This document shows positions 37,718 through 46,352 of a stretch of DNA of 64,000 nucleotides, in pieces. Source of the DNA: Planctomycetota bacterium (GTDB taxonomy: Bacteria; Planctomycetota; Phycisphaerae; Phycisphaerales; UBA1924); assembly GCA_018242605.1 (NCBI GenBank), contig JAFEBP010000004.1, positions 124,001 to 188,000 of the forward strand, read 5' to 3'. Position numbers and translations under genes: made by a program. Below the pieces are notes generated by a model. That model was given only the letters and a program-made list of their open reading frames with translations, was not told the origin of the DNA and searched no databases. Numbering within the stretch: position 1 is the first letter of the stretch; each line of letters opens with the position of its first letter.

Positions 37718-39082
37718 TCAGCCGCGGGCGCGGCGAAGTCCCTCCACCCGTGCGGCCTTGTCGATCATCTCCTGCGCCCTCCGCTGCACCGCGCCGCACA
37801 CGGCCGGCACATGCTCCCCGCGCCACACCGCGTCGAACGCTCCTTCCGTCAAGTGCGCGTAGCTCTTCCATACCGGCGTCTGCGGCAGAATCAGCACGTT
37901 CTTGCTGCGCGTGATCGCGTCGAACACCCCGACGCACTTGTTCGGATGCCCGACGAAGAACTCCTTCGAGCATTCCACCAGCGGCGAGCTCTTGGTGTGC
38001 TCGCGGGCCAGTTGCTCCTGCACATCCTGCCGCTGCGTGAAGCGCACGAACTCGAACGCCTCTTCCGGGTGCCGGCAGCCCCGCGGGATCATCAGCACAT
38101 CCGCCTCCAGCATCCCGTGCGGGCTCGCGTCGTCGAAGATCCCCGGCGTCACCGGGATCGGCGCCACGCCGTAATCCAGGTGGGGCCCGTAGTGGTTGAT
38201 GAAGTTCGCGAGCCACGGCCCCTGCACGATCATCGCCACCCGCCCCGCGATGAACGGGTCCTGCGGCGAGTGGAAACTCCGGTTGTACGCCACGCCGAAC
38301 TCCTCGCTCGCCGCCACGCCCAGCCGCTTGGGATAGCTCGCCACCCACTCGTATGCCGCGATCGTCGCCGCGTCGTCGAACACCGCCCGGTCCTTCTCCG
38401 GGTCGTACAGCACGCCCCCGAACATCACCGGCCAGAAGTACGGCCACCACAGCGGAAGGTTCTGCAGCAGCCCGGCCCGCGCGATCGCAGTTCCCTGCCG
38501 CACCAGCAGCCGTTCCGCCGCCGCGTCAAGCTCCGGCACCGTCCGGGGCGGGGCATCCGGATCCAGCCCAACCTCCTTGAACATCGCCCGGTTGTAGTAG
38601 AGCGCGAGGCTGTACAGGCTCGTGATCCCCGCGATGAACTCGCCCCGGTACGTGAGCAGCTTCCGCACCGCCGGCACGTAGATCCCCGGATCGATCCGCG
38701 TCGACGCATCGCCGAACGAGCCCAGCGGCATCGCCGCCCCGCTCCGCGCGTACTGCGGCACGTTGTAGCTGAACACCCCCACCACGTCCGGCGGATCGCC
38801 CCCTCCGATCGCTACCATCGCCTTGGTGTCGATCTCGCTCACGGCCGTGCGCCGCACCCAGACCCGGCTCTGCTCGGCGTTGAACCGGTCCACCACCCGC
38901 TGGACCGCGTCCCCTTCGGGGCCCGTCCACTTCTCCCAATAGTCAATGACGGTCCGCCCACTGGGGATGTCCGCCCGGCTCCGGGGCGTGCGGGGCCACA
39001 CCGCCGCGCCCACCGCCCCCGCGGCCAGCGTTCCCAGCGCAGCGCGGCGAGTCAGCCCGGTATGGTGCGAAGGAATATCCAC
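37718..39082 (-). CDS. Extracellular sugar-binding protein of ABC transporter, Tat-type signal
   Basis: A 454-aa family 1 solute-binding protein that should capture oligosaccharides in the periplasm for the two downstream permeases. The signal has twin arginines (LTRRAALGTLAAG), so export by Tat is likely. The mature part begins with ...TVIDYWEKWTGPEGDAVQ and carries FNAEQ and GDPPDVV-type segments seen in CUT1 binding proteins. The start is a GTG ten bases after the fucosidase stop, inside a tight operon. The ligand is unknown; the context suggests a fucose- or mannose-containing glycan. Confidence 0.9.
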   Translation of the reverse strand: MDIPSHHTGLTRRAALGTLAAGAVGAAVWPRTPRSRADIPSGRTVIDYWEKWTGPEGDAVQRVVDRFNAEQSRVWVRRTAVSEIDTKAMVAIGGGDPPDVVGVFSYNVPQYARSGAAMPLGSFGDASTRIDPGIYVPAVRKLLTYRGEFIAGITSLYSLALYYNRAMFKEVGLDPDAPPRTVPELDAAAERLLVRQGTAIARAGLLQNLPLWWPYFWPVMFGGVLYDPEKDRAVFDDAATIAAYEWVASYPKRLGVAASEEFGVAYNRSFHSPQDPFIAGRVAMIVQGPWLANFINHYGPHLDYGVAPIPVTPGIFDDASPHGMLEADVLMIPRGCRHPEEAFEFVRFTQRQDVQEQLAREHTKSSPLVECSKEFFVGHPNKCVGVFDAITRSKNVLILPQTPVWKSYAHLTEGAFDAVWRGEHVPAVCGAVQRRAQEMIDKAARVEGLRRARG

Positions 39083-39092
39083 GGCATCGCCA

Positions 39093-41132
39093 TCACGGAT
39101 CGCGGAAGAGCGCCGCCGCCGGGATCTCCTGCTTCGCCAACCCGGCCCCCGACCACTTCACCTTGAGCTCGAAGCCGCCGGAGTTCTCGAAGAACGCCAC
39201 CTTGATCGGGTGCAGCCCCGCCGCGAGCGCCACGTCGCCCGTGCGCTCGTGGTAGCTGTGCGGCTTGTCGTTGTCGATGAGCACCTTGCCGCCCACCCAC
39301 ATCATGCCGCCGTCGTCGGACCCAAGCGTGAACCGGTACACGCCGTCCGCGGGGACCTTCACGTACCCGCTGTACACAAAGCCCCAGTCCGTGAGCACCT
39401 TGTGCCCGGAGTAGTCGAACGTCGCGGCAGTCCCGCTCGAAACGGGCTTGGCCGCCATCAGTTCCGCCACCGTCTTGAACGCCCCCTCGGCGTACGTGAA
39501 CTTGAGCCCGGCCACCGCTCCCGGCACGTTCACGGCCGGAGTCGGCTGCACGCGAGTCAACGTCTCTTTCGCGACCGGGCTCACCGCTTTGCCCGCCCGG
39601 AAGCACCGGGCGGCGACCGTCGCGGTCTCCTTGAGCGTCAGCGTCGAGGCGATCGGCGACGTCGCCACCGGGTCGGTCCCGTCGACGGTGGCCCGCACCT
39701 CCACGTCCTTGCGGTCCGAGGTGATCGTGACTGTCGTGGAACCCACGAAGATCGGCGCATCGGCCTTGATCGCCGGCGGGATCGCCACGTCCGGCGTTCC
39801 CTGAATGTCCAGCCTCACCACCGAATCCGCCTTCAATCCAGCCGCCGCGATCACCACCGCGTCATCCCGGCGGGTCAGCTTGTTCGCGGGCACCGCCCCG
39901 CCCCCCAGCACGCCCGCCGATACCGGCGTGTTCAACAGGCCCGGCAGCACCAGCACGCCGGCCTTCGGCGGTTCGTTCACGTGCAGGTACAGCCGAGTGT
40001 TGCCGCCGCCCGCGTCGGCCCGCGTGACGCAGCCCCACGACAGCGGCATCGGGCCCGCCACCGTGCCGTAGATCGATTCGCCGTTCACCTTCATCCACTC
40101 GCCCATCTCTTTGAGCCGCTCGATGCTGGTGGGCGGGATTTTGCCCTCGCCCGTCGGCCCCACGTTCAGCAGGAAGTTGCCCCCCTTGCTCGCGATATCC
40201 GCCAGTTTGCGGATCAGGTCCTCGGAAGTCTTGAAGCTCTTGTCCGCCGCGTTGTACCCCCAGTGCCCGTTCATCGTCATGCACGTTTCCCACGGCATGT
40301 CGGGAATCGCGAACTCCGGGATCGTCTGCTCCGGCGTGCCGTAATCCCCCAGCATGCCCGACTGACGGTCCAGCCCGAAATCGCCCCCCGCTCGTCCCAC
40401 GCGGCTGTTGATGATGATGTTCGGCTGCAGGCCCCGCACGTACGCGTACAGATCGCGCCCGCGCTCGTCCGTCCAGTTGTGCTCCCACTGCCCGTCGAAC
40501 CACAGCACCCCGATCTCCCCGTAGTTCGTCAGCAGTTCCTTGAGCTGCGCCTTCATGTACGCCACGTACCGGTCAAAGTCCGCCCCCTCCGTCGTCCGAT
40601 CCTTCTCCCACGGCCGCCGCGGCAGGTAGTCCGGATGGTGCCAGTCCATGATCGAGTAGTACCAGCAGATCTTGATCCCGTGCTTGTGGCACGCGTCCGC
40701 CATCTCCTTCATGATGTCCCGCTTGAACGGCGTCGACATCACGTCCCAGTCCGTCACCTTGCTGTCGAACAGGCAGAAGCCGTCGTGGTGCTTGCTGGTG
40801 ATCACGATGTACTTCATCCCCGCGTTCTTCGCCGCCAGCACGATCTGCTCGGCGTCGAACCCCGTCGGGTTGAACTGCCCCAGCAGTTTCTCGTATTCCG
40901 CCACCGGGATCCGCGCGGTGTCGCGGATCCACTCGCCGTGACTGGTCTTGTCCCCCCACTTGCCCCCGGGCACCGCGTACAGCCCGAAGTGAATGAACAT
41001 CCCGAACCGCGCCTGGCTCCACCAGGTCAGCCGCGGATCGCTCAGCGGAGCCTGGGCGTGGGTCTTCGGTAGGAAGGCCGCGAGGCACATCACCGCGGCC
41101 AGCACATGACGGAGCGAGTTGGGCGTCATCAT
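39093..41132 (-). CDS. Secreted GH29 alpha-L-fucosidase with PA14-like domain
   Basis: A 679-aa exported enzyme that should remove alpha-L-fucose from glycans. The signal peptide ends near residue 26 (THA-QAP). The GH29 barrel starts WWSQARFGMFIHFGLYAVPGG, includes ITSKHHDGFCLFDSK, and has the predicted nucleophile D213 in VLWFDGQ. A beta-sandwich, a short chitobiase/hexosaminidase-C-like segment (VRATVDGTDP) and a C-terminal PA14-like domain (FTLGSDDGGMMWVGGKVLIDN, FFENSGGFELKVKW) follow; PA14 often binds sugars. It is the first gene of the operon with the binding protein and permeases, 10 bases ahead. Confidence 0.94.
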   Translation of the reverse strand: MMTPNSLRHVLAAVMCLAAFLPKTHAQAPLSDPRLTWWSQARFGMFIHFGLYAVPGGKWGDKTSHGEWIRDTARIPVAEYEKLLGQFNPTGFDAEQIVLAAKNAGMKYIVITSKHHDGFCLFDSKVTDWDVMSTPFKRDIMKEMADACHKHGIKICWYYSIMDWHHPDYLPRRPWEKDRTTEGADFDRYVAYMKAQLKELLTNYGEIGVLWFDGQWEHNWTDERGRDLYAYVRGLQPNIIINSRVGRAGGDFGLDRQSGMLGDYGTPEQTIPEFAIPDMPWETCMTMNGHWGYNAADKSFKTSEDLIRKLADIASKGGNFLLNVGPTGEGKIPPTSIERLKEMGEWMKVNGESIYGTVAGPMPLSWGCVTRADAGGGNTRLYLHVNEPPKAGVLVLPGLLNTPVSAGVLGGGAVPANKLTRRDDAVVIAAAGLKADSVVRLDIQGTPDVAIPPAIKADAPIFVGSTTVTITSDRKDVEVRATVDGTDPVATSPIASTLTLKETATVAARCFRAGKAVSPVAKETLTRVQPTPAVNVPGAVAGLKFTYAEGAFKTVAELMAAKPVSSGTAATFDYSGHKVLTDWGFVYSGYVKVPADGVYRFTLGSDDGGMMWVGGKVLIDNDKPHSYHERTGDVALAAGLHPIKVAFFENSGGFELKVKWSGAGLAKQEIPAAALFRDP

Positions 41133-41186
41133 GCCGGGAATGTACGCCGCGAACGCCTCCCGCGCGAGGCACTACACTCGAACAAC

Positions 41187-42035
41187 ATGCCAGCCAGCGC
41201 ACTCGCTCCCCTGCTTCCCAAGCCCCCCGCCCTCATCGGGATGATCCATGTTCGGGCCCTGCCGGGCACGCCCCACGCCGCGTCAAGCGTCTCGGACATC
41301 GCCGACACCGCCGCCGCCGAGGCCGTGCTCCTCCGCCGCGCCGGGTTCGACGCCGTCATGATCGAGAACATGCACGATGCGCCCTATGCCCTGCCGCCCC
41401 ACGGCCCCGAGATCGTCGCCGCGATGACCGCCGCGGCCCTCGCCGTGCGCGACGCCGCCGGCGGCCTCCCCGTGGGCGTGCAAGTCCTCGCGCGGGGCGA
41501 GCGTGAGGCCCTCGCCGTCGCCCTCGCCGCCAACTGCCAGTTCATCCGCTGCGAGAACTTTGTCTACTCCCACGTCGCCGACGAAGGCCTCATGATCGAG
41601 GCCGCCGCCGGCCCCCTCCTGCGCTACCGCCGCGCCATCGGCGCTCAGCACGTCGCCATCATCTGCGACATCAAGAAAAAGCACGCCGCCCACGCCGTTA
41701 CAGGCGACTTGAGCATCGCCGACGCCGCGGCCGGCGCCGAGTTCTTCGGGGCCGACGGCCTCATCGTCACCGGCGCCGCCACCGGCAAGCCCGCGAGCAT
41801 CGAAGACCTCCGCGATGTCCGCCAGGCGACCAATCTGCCCCTGCTCGTGGGCTCGGGCGTCACGCCCGAGCAGGCCGCGCAGTTCGCCCCCCACGCCGAC
41901 GGCTTCATTGTCGGTTCATCGCTGAAACGCAAAGGCATCTGGAGCGAACCGCTCGACCCCGACCGCTGCCGCCGCATGGTCGACGCCGTCAAGCAGATCC
42001 GCAAGACTTCCAAGTCCCGCCGTCCGAAGCGTTGA
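41187..42035 (+). CDS. BtpA/SgcQ family protein
   Basis: A 282-aa (beta/alpha)8-type protein of the BtpA family. It shows LIGMIHVRALPGTP at the start, GFDAVMIENMHDAPY, FIRCENFVYSHVADEGLM and DGLIVTGAATG, in family order. BtpA is needed for photosystem I stability in cyanobacteria, while SgcQ-type members lie in sugar operons; the reaction is unknown. The nearby glycan operon makes a sugar-related role more likely here. The ATG at 41187 is used; an upstream in-frame start lies in the divergent fucosidase leader. It ends five bases from the convergent membrane protein gene. Confidence 0.88.
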   Translation: MPASALAPLLPKPPALIGMIHVRALPGTPHAASSVSDIADTAAAEAVLLRRAGFDAVMIENMHDAPYALPPHGPEIVAAMTAAALAVRDAAGGLPVGVQVLARGEREALAVALAANCQFIRCENFVYSHVADEGLMIEAAAGPLLRYRRAIGAQHVAIICDIKKKHAAHAVTGDLSIADAAAGAEFFGADGLIVTGAATGKPASIEDLRDVRQATNLPLLVGSGVTPEQAAQFAPHADGFIVGSSLKRKGIWSEPLDPDRCRRMVDAVKQIRKTSKSRRPKR

Positions 42036-42040
42036 GCCAT

Positions 42041-43222
42041 TCACGCCGCCGCGACGCTCCCGCGGCCGCCCGCGACCTTCGCCACCGGCCTCGCCGCCGC
42101 GACGATCGCCACTCCGATCGCCAGCCACACGTGCTTGCGCTCGATGAACCCCATCCAGAAAAACGGCGACGCCAGCACGATCGCGCCAACGCACACCGCG
42201 ATCCGCCCTCGCGCCGGAGCCCTGCCCGCCTCTCCCAGCGTGTCCACGCACGTCCACACATAGGCCGGAAAGAGCAGCCCGTAGAACGCCATGAACCCGC
42301 GGTACACCAGTTCGTTGTTGCTCAGCCCCGCGTACGACGGGATCGGCACGATGTACACCAGCAGCGCGAAGATCATCGCCCCGGCCGTCCCCACCCGGCT
42401 GATCGCCGTCGATCCGCTGCTTTCTTCCTCCTGCCCCAGGGCCTCGGCATGCAGCCCGTCCGTGATCCCCAACTGCATCAGGATGTGAAAGACCACCGGC
42501 CACGCCGCGATCGCCGGATGAATCATGTTCGCCGCGTTAATCGTCTGCGGAGCGTACAGGAACGTGAACACGATCATCATCGCGAAGAACACGCCGAACC
42601 CGACGATGAACGCCGCGTCACCCGTCCCCCCCGCCGCCTGCCGTCGGGCCCGATGAAACGTCAGATCCAGGTACGGGCACAGCATGAAACCGAGCACGCA
42701 CACCGCGCCCAACCCGCTCAGCCCCGGCCCGTCGAACGCCACCACGGGAAGCGTCTCCGTCAGCCCGCCGTGAGCGATCCAGTACGCCGCGCAACCGATC
42801 GACGCCAATAGCACCACCGCCGACACCGCCAGCGTCCGCCCCGACCCCTGCCGCGTGCCGCTGACGAGCGCCGCGGGGATCAGGAACAACGCGAGGCACC
42901 CCACCCGAACCGCCATGCTCCCGCCCAGGCCGGCCAGCAACCAGATCAACACAAACGTCTGGAACGCCACCGTCACGAACGAAAACAGGTGGCACGCCAA
43001 CCGATGATTCACGACAAAACGCTCGCTCGCCCCCGGCGCCCGCAGCATCAACCCCATCAGCGCGGCCCCCACCACGTTTGGAACCGCGAACACCGCGAAC
43101 GACCAAGAGCCAAAGTCCCGCCGCAGGATCACCGGCAGCCACATGCCGATACACCACGTCCACGAACAGGCCAGAAACGCGCCCCACAAGGCCGCCGCTC
43201 GCGCTGAAAATGGTGTCTCCAT
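42041..43222 (-). CDS. Polytopic membrane protein, unknown function
   Basis: A 393-aa protein with about ten membrane helices that I cannot place in a named family. AGGA lies about eight bases before the ATG at 43222. Notable parts are RRDFGSWSFAVFAVPNVVGAALMG near the start, the polar signature CPYLDLTFHRAR in mid-protein, and an acidic loop GQEEESSGS. The FAVPNVVGA segment recalls sodium:solute symporter relatives in planctomycetes, but this is a faint likeness. The partner gene by position is the convergent BtpA gene, five bases away. Confidence 0.7.
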   Translation of the reverse strand: METPFSARAAALWGAFLACSWTWCIGMWLPVILRRDFGSWSFAVFAVPNVVGAALMGLMLRAPGASERFVVNHRLACHLFSFVTVAFQTFVLIWLLAGLGGSMAVRVGCLALFLIPAALVSGTRQGSGRTLAVSAVVLLASIGCAAYWIAHGGLTETLPVVAFDGPGLSGLGAVCVLGFMLCPYLDLTFHRARRQAAGGTGDAAFIVGFGVFFAMMIVFTFLYAPQTINAANMIHPAIAAWPVVFHILMQLGITDGLHAEALGQEEESSGSTAISRVGTAGAMIFALLVYIVPIPSYAGLSNNELVYRGFMAFYGLLFPAYVWTCVDTLGEAGRAPARGRIAVCVGAIVLASPFFWMGFIERKHVWLAIGVAIVAAARPVAKVAGGRGSVAAA

Positions 43223-43438
43223 GCTGATTCCTGTGGATTGCGACGCCGCGCCCGCCGCGCGGACGCGACCCCAAGGTAGCCCCGCGAACTCCGCCGCGGC
43301 CGCCCCCACTCCACATACTCCCCCGCACCAGCACTTCTTGCGCCCGCCGCCCCCTGCACTCCCACCTCGTGAGACGAAACAAGACCAGCCCCGCGCCGGT
43401 CCACTACTGCCTCAAATTGAACTCAGTCCCACGCCCGC

Positions 43439-44395
43439 TCAGTCATGCCCGCCGGCGTCGGCATGCTCTTTGGCCGGCTTGGCCTCTGCCTTCGCCGCGG
43501 TCTTCGCCGCGGGCTTCTTCGAGCTCGCCGGAGTTGCCTCCGGCTCACGCGAATCCTCGCCCTTGGGCTTGGCGTACGGATCGGGCGCCAGCACCTCGTT
43601 GGTCACCACCACCTCCACCCGCTGATTCACCCGATCCTGGTCGCGGTCAAACGTCCGCGCCACCACCCGGTCGTTGTCGCCGCACGCCACGATCCGGATC
43701 GCGTCCCACGACAGCCCGCCCTCCACCAGTGCGCTCGCCGCGGCGATCGCCCGCTGGTGCGACAGTTCCATCGCCTTGATCGGGTTCCGCATCGCCTCGA
43801 ACGGGCTCACGTGCCCGCGAACCTCCACCACCCACCGCTGGTCCCGCAGACGCGAGGCCGTGTCGATCAGCGTCGCCCGCGCCTGCGAGGAGAGCACCGA
43901 CTGCTTGTCATCGAACGCCACCGACGCCGTCACCCGCGTGAAGTCGCTCGGACGGATCGCCTGCAATCCGTCGCTCTCGCCCTGGGGCCCGTCGTCGTGC
44001 GTCTTGCCGCTCGTGCGCTGCAGCATGCGCCGCACCAGCGGAGCTTCGGATGGGTCCTTCGAGTTGATGTCAACTTTGCTGTTGAACGCCTCGCGCATGG
44101 CGATGACGAAGTCGAGCATCTCCGCCGTGGCCGCCGGGTCCTCGTTGCCGTCACCCTGCACCGTGCCCTTGCCCTTGGGGCCCATGTTCATCGCCAGCAG
44201 AATCACGAAGAAGCCCATCATGAGCGCCACGTTGTCGGCGAACGAAATGAGCCATTCTGGCGCACCCTCGTGCTCGCCCTCGGCGTGCCCGCCGCCGCCG
44301 TGCCCGCCCCCGTGGCCACCACCGTGACCGCCGCCGCCATGGCCGCCGTCGCCGTGTTCGCCCTCCGCCTTGTGTGCTTCATCGTGTCCTGCCAC
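43439..44395 (-). CDS. motB: MotB-like stator protein with His/Gly-rich N-terminus
   Basis: A 318-aa protein, second gene of a motA-motB pair. The membrane helix PEWLISFADNVALMMGFFVILLAMN has the MotB layout with an Asp at the proton-channel position. A C-terminal OmpA/MotB peptidoglycan-binding domain (about 160-275; VEVRGHVSP, ELSHQRAIAAASAL, NQRVEVVV) would anchor the stator. Nine histidines fall within residues 4-42 in a His-Gly repeat, which is unusual and may bind metal. The C-terminus is a Lys/Ala/Pro tail. The start is GTG at 44395 with GGAG seven bases upstream. No other flagellar gene is near, so ExbD/TolR-like use cannot be ruled out. Confidence 0.85.
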   Translation of the reverse strand: MAGHDEAHKAEGEHGDGGHGGGGHGGGHGGGHGGGGHAEGEHEGAPEWLISFADNVALMMGFFVILLAMNMGPKGKGTVQGDGNEDPAATAEMLDFVIAMREAFNSKVDINSKDPSEAPLVRRMLQRTSGKTHDDGPQGESDGLQAIRPSDFTRVTASVAFDDKQSVLSSQARATLIDTASRLRDQRWVVEVRGHVSPFEAMRNPIKAMELSHQRAIAAASALVEGGLSWDAIRIVACGDNDRVVARTFDRDQDRVNQRVEVVVTNEVLAPDPYAKPKGEDSREPEATPASSKKPAAKTAAKAEAKPAKEHADAGGHD

Positions 44396-44434
44396 GGCGT
44401 GCTCCGCTGGGGGGTGGTGGTAAGTGGGACGTGA

Positions 44435-45217
44435 TTAGGCCGCCAGGCCCAGCTTCGTGCGCGACACCGCGGGGATGAACGCCAGCATCTTGTCCTGCGT
44501 CACCCGCGGGTTGTCGCCCGCCTGGATCGACAGGATCGCCTGAAGCATCATCTCACGCGCCAGGATCTCTTCCGATGAACGCAGCGCCAGCTTGTCACCG
44601 ATGGGACCCGCCACCGCGTTCGCGATGATCGCGCCGTACATGGTCGCTACGACCGCGATCGCCAGCGCGTGACCGAGGGCGCCGATGTCCGCCGACGCCA
44701 GCTTGCCGAACATGCCGACCTGCCCGACCAGCGTGCCCACCAGGCCGTAGCCCGGGCCGTAGAGCTTGATCAGGTCGAAGAACTTCTTGCCCGCCTTGTG
44801 CCGGTCCTGCATCGCCAGCAATTCCATTCGCGCCGTCGCCTCGATCTGCGCGGGCTCGATGCCGTCCACCGCCATCTTGAGCCCCGCCGCGAGGAACGGG
44901 TCCTTGATGTTGGCCATCTCGCTTTCCAGCGCCAGAATCCCGTCACGACGCGCCTTCTCGGACAGCGACGCCAGTTGCTTGATGATCTCAGCGATCGGCT
45001 GGGCCTTGTGGAACAGGAACCGCTTGATGTACCCCGGCACCGCCTTGATCTTCTCCATTGGCATCGCCATGAAGCAGACGCTGATCGAGCCGCAGCCCAC
45101 CATCAGCACGCCTTCCATCGAGAAGAACATCTGCAGGTGCCCGTGCGACACCTCGAAGAACACATAGCCCAGCGCCGAAACGCCGATCAGAACTCCGATG
45201 AGACTGGCTTTGTCCAT
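44435..45217 (-). CDS. motA: MotA-like stator protein
   Basis: A 260-aa membrane protein with four helices and a large cytoplasmic loop, as in MotA/PomA. Visible family parts are the N-terminal DKASLIGVLIGVSALGYVFFEV, the cytoplasmic segment GYIKRFLFHKAQP with basic residues, KKFFDLIKLYGPGYGLVGTLVGQVGMF and the last helix ALAIAVVATMYGAIIANAVAGPIGDKL. It pairs with the MotB-like protein 39 bases downstream to form an ion-driven stator. The ATG at 45217 fits the family length; an in-frame upstream start adds 43 unrelated residues. Confidence 0.93.
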   Translation of the reverse strand: MDKASLIGVLIGVSALGYVFFEVSHGHLQMFFSMEGVLMVGCGSISVCFMAMPMEKIKAVPGYIKRFLFHKAQPIAEIIKQLASLSEKARRDGILALESEMANIKDPFLAAGLKMAVDGIEPAQIEATARMELLAMQDRHKAGKKFFDLIKLYGPGYGLVGTLVGQVGMFGKLASADIGALGHALAIAVVATMYGAIIANAVAGPIGDKLALRSSEEILAREMMLQAILSIQAGDNPRVTQDKMLAFIPAVSRTKLGLAA

Positions 45218-45408
45218 GCAGCGGCTCTTGTTCCGTGAGCGTTCCGGGCGGAACCCCGCGCAGGGGTTCTCCGCCTCGAGTATCGGCCCGCCCGGCCCGC
45301 CGCCCAAGACCACCGCACCGCCGCACCACCACGTCCAACGGCGCACGCGTCACAACCCGCCCACTCGCATCGCTCCAACCCCTCCCCGCACCCGATCAGG
45401 TGGCCTGG

Positions 45409-45912
45409 TTACTTGGACTTTCTGAACCCCGCCACCAACCCCGCCGCCGCCGCGCCCGCCGACGGCAGCGCCCCGGTGATGAACGCCGTGAACGACTTGG
45501 TCTGCTCCGAAATCCACGACGACCCCTGGTCGTACTTCTTCTCCATCGCCGCCCACTTCACCTCGATCATCCCGCTGTACTGCAGCCCGAACAGGAACAG
45601 CGCCATGAACCCCGCGGCGATCAACGCCATCTTCACGAACGTCCGGATCGCGTACGCCACCGCGAACGCCACGAAGAAACTGAACCCCAGCGCGAACACC
45701 GCCGGCGACCACGGCGACGCCGCCGCCCCTCCCGACCCGGCCTCCCCCGCCAACCCCGTCGCCAACGCCCCCACCCCCGATGGCTTCGGCGCCGGCGCCA
45801 CCAGCGGCATGATCACCCCCGCCGCCATCAACACCACCGACACCCCCAGCAACACCTTCACCCAACCGGGCAAACCGCGGCGAGGAACGTCAACGTCAGA
45901 AGAGTGGCTCAT
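45409..45912 (-). CDS. FUN14 family membrane protein
   Basis: A 167-aa protein. After an N-terminal helix (about 16-37) and a Gly/Ala-rich linker, the FUN14-like region has a helix pair (FALGFSFFVAFAVAYAIRTFVKMALIAAGFMALFLFGLQYSG), then MIEVKWAAMEKKYD, and a final helix ending ALPSAGAAAAGLVAGFRK, which is the typical FUN14 closing pattern. Bacterial members are of unknown function. It is upstream of motA on the same strand with a 191-base gap. Confidence 0.82.
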   Translation of the reverse strand: MSHSSDVDVPRRGLPGWVKVLLGVSVVLMAAGVIMPLVAPAPKPSGVGALATGLAGEAGSGGAAASPWSPAVFALGFSFFVAFAVAYAIRTFVKMALIAAGFMALFLFGLQYSGMIEVKWAAMEKKYDQGSSWISEQTKSFTAFITGALPSAGAAAAGLVAGFRKSK

Positions 45913-46075
45913 GCTTCATTATTGAGGCGCACCGACCCTGCACCCCCAAGGCACCAACAATTCACCCAACACAGCCTCCCTCTCGGCAAGGTTGTATCCG
46001 CAAGACAAACGAACCACCCTTCCGCGGGCACTCACACAAGCAACCCGGTCGCGCCTGCACGCCCCCGAAGCGCAC

Positions 46076-46102
46076 AAAAAAAGCCCTCCAAAAGAGGGCT
46101 TG
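46076..46102 (-). terminator. Intrinsic terminator after tRNA-Ser
   Basis: An eight-pair stem (AAGCCCTC with GAGGGCTT, 46082-46102) and an A-rich loop are followed on the minus strand by a run of T (46076-46083). It lies 14 bases after the 3' end of tRNA-Ser. Confidence 0.85.
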
Positions 46103-46115
46103 AGCAGGAAAAAGC

Positions 46116-46206
46116 GGAGAGAGAGGGATTCGAACCCTCGATACAGAGTAATACTCCGTATAACGGTTTAGCAAACCGTCGCCTTCAGCCGCTCGGCCAT
46201 CTCTCC
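46116..46206 (-). tRNA. tRNA-Ser(GCT)
   Basis: A 91-base class II tRNA on the minus strand. The acceptor GGAGAGA pairs with TCTCTCC and discriminator G follows. The anticodon stem ACGGT/ACCGT holds the loop TTGCTAA with anticodon GCT. A long variable arm (around ATACGGAGTATTACTCTGTAT) and T arm GAGGG-TTCGAAT-CCCTC are present. CCA is not encoded. Confidence 0.97.
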
Positions 46207-46352
46207 GGCGGTGGGCAGAGTGTAGGAACGCGCGCCGCCGGGAACAATCCCGCCCCAGCACGCCCGATCATCTCAAGACCAAGCCCGAATCTCACCTATT
46301 CCGCCCCTTTTCAAGCCCCGCCAAAGGCCATGCAAACGTAACTTCCCTTCTC

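Noticed and set aside
36584..39166. 860-codon + strand frame
   Set aside because: It runs antisense through the permease and binding-protein genes; its product is Arg/Pro/His low complexity.
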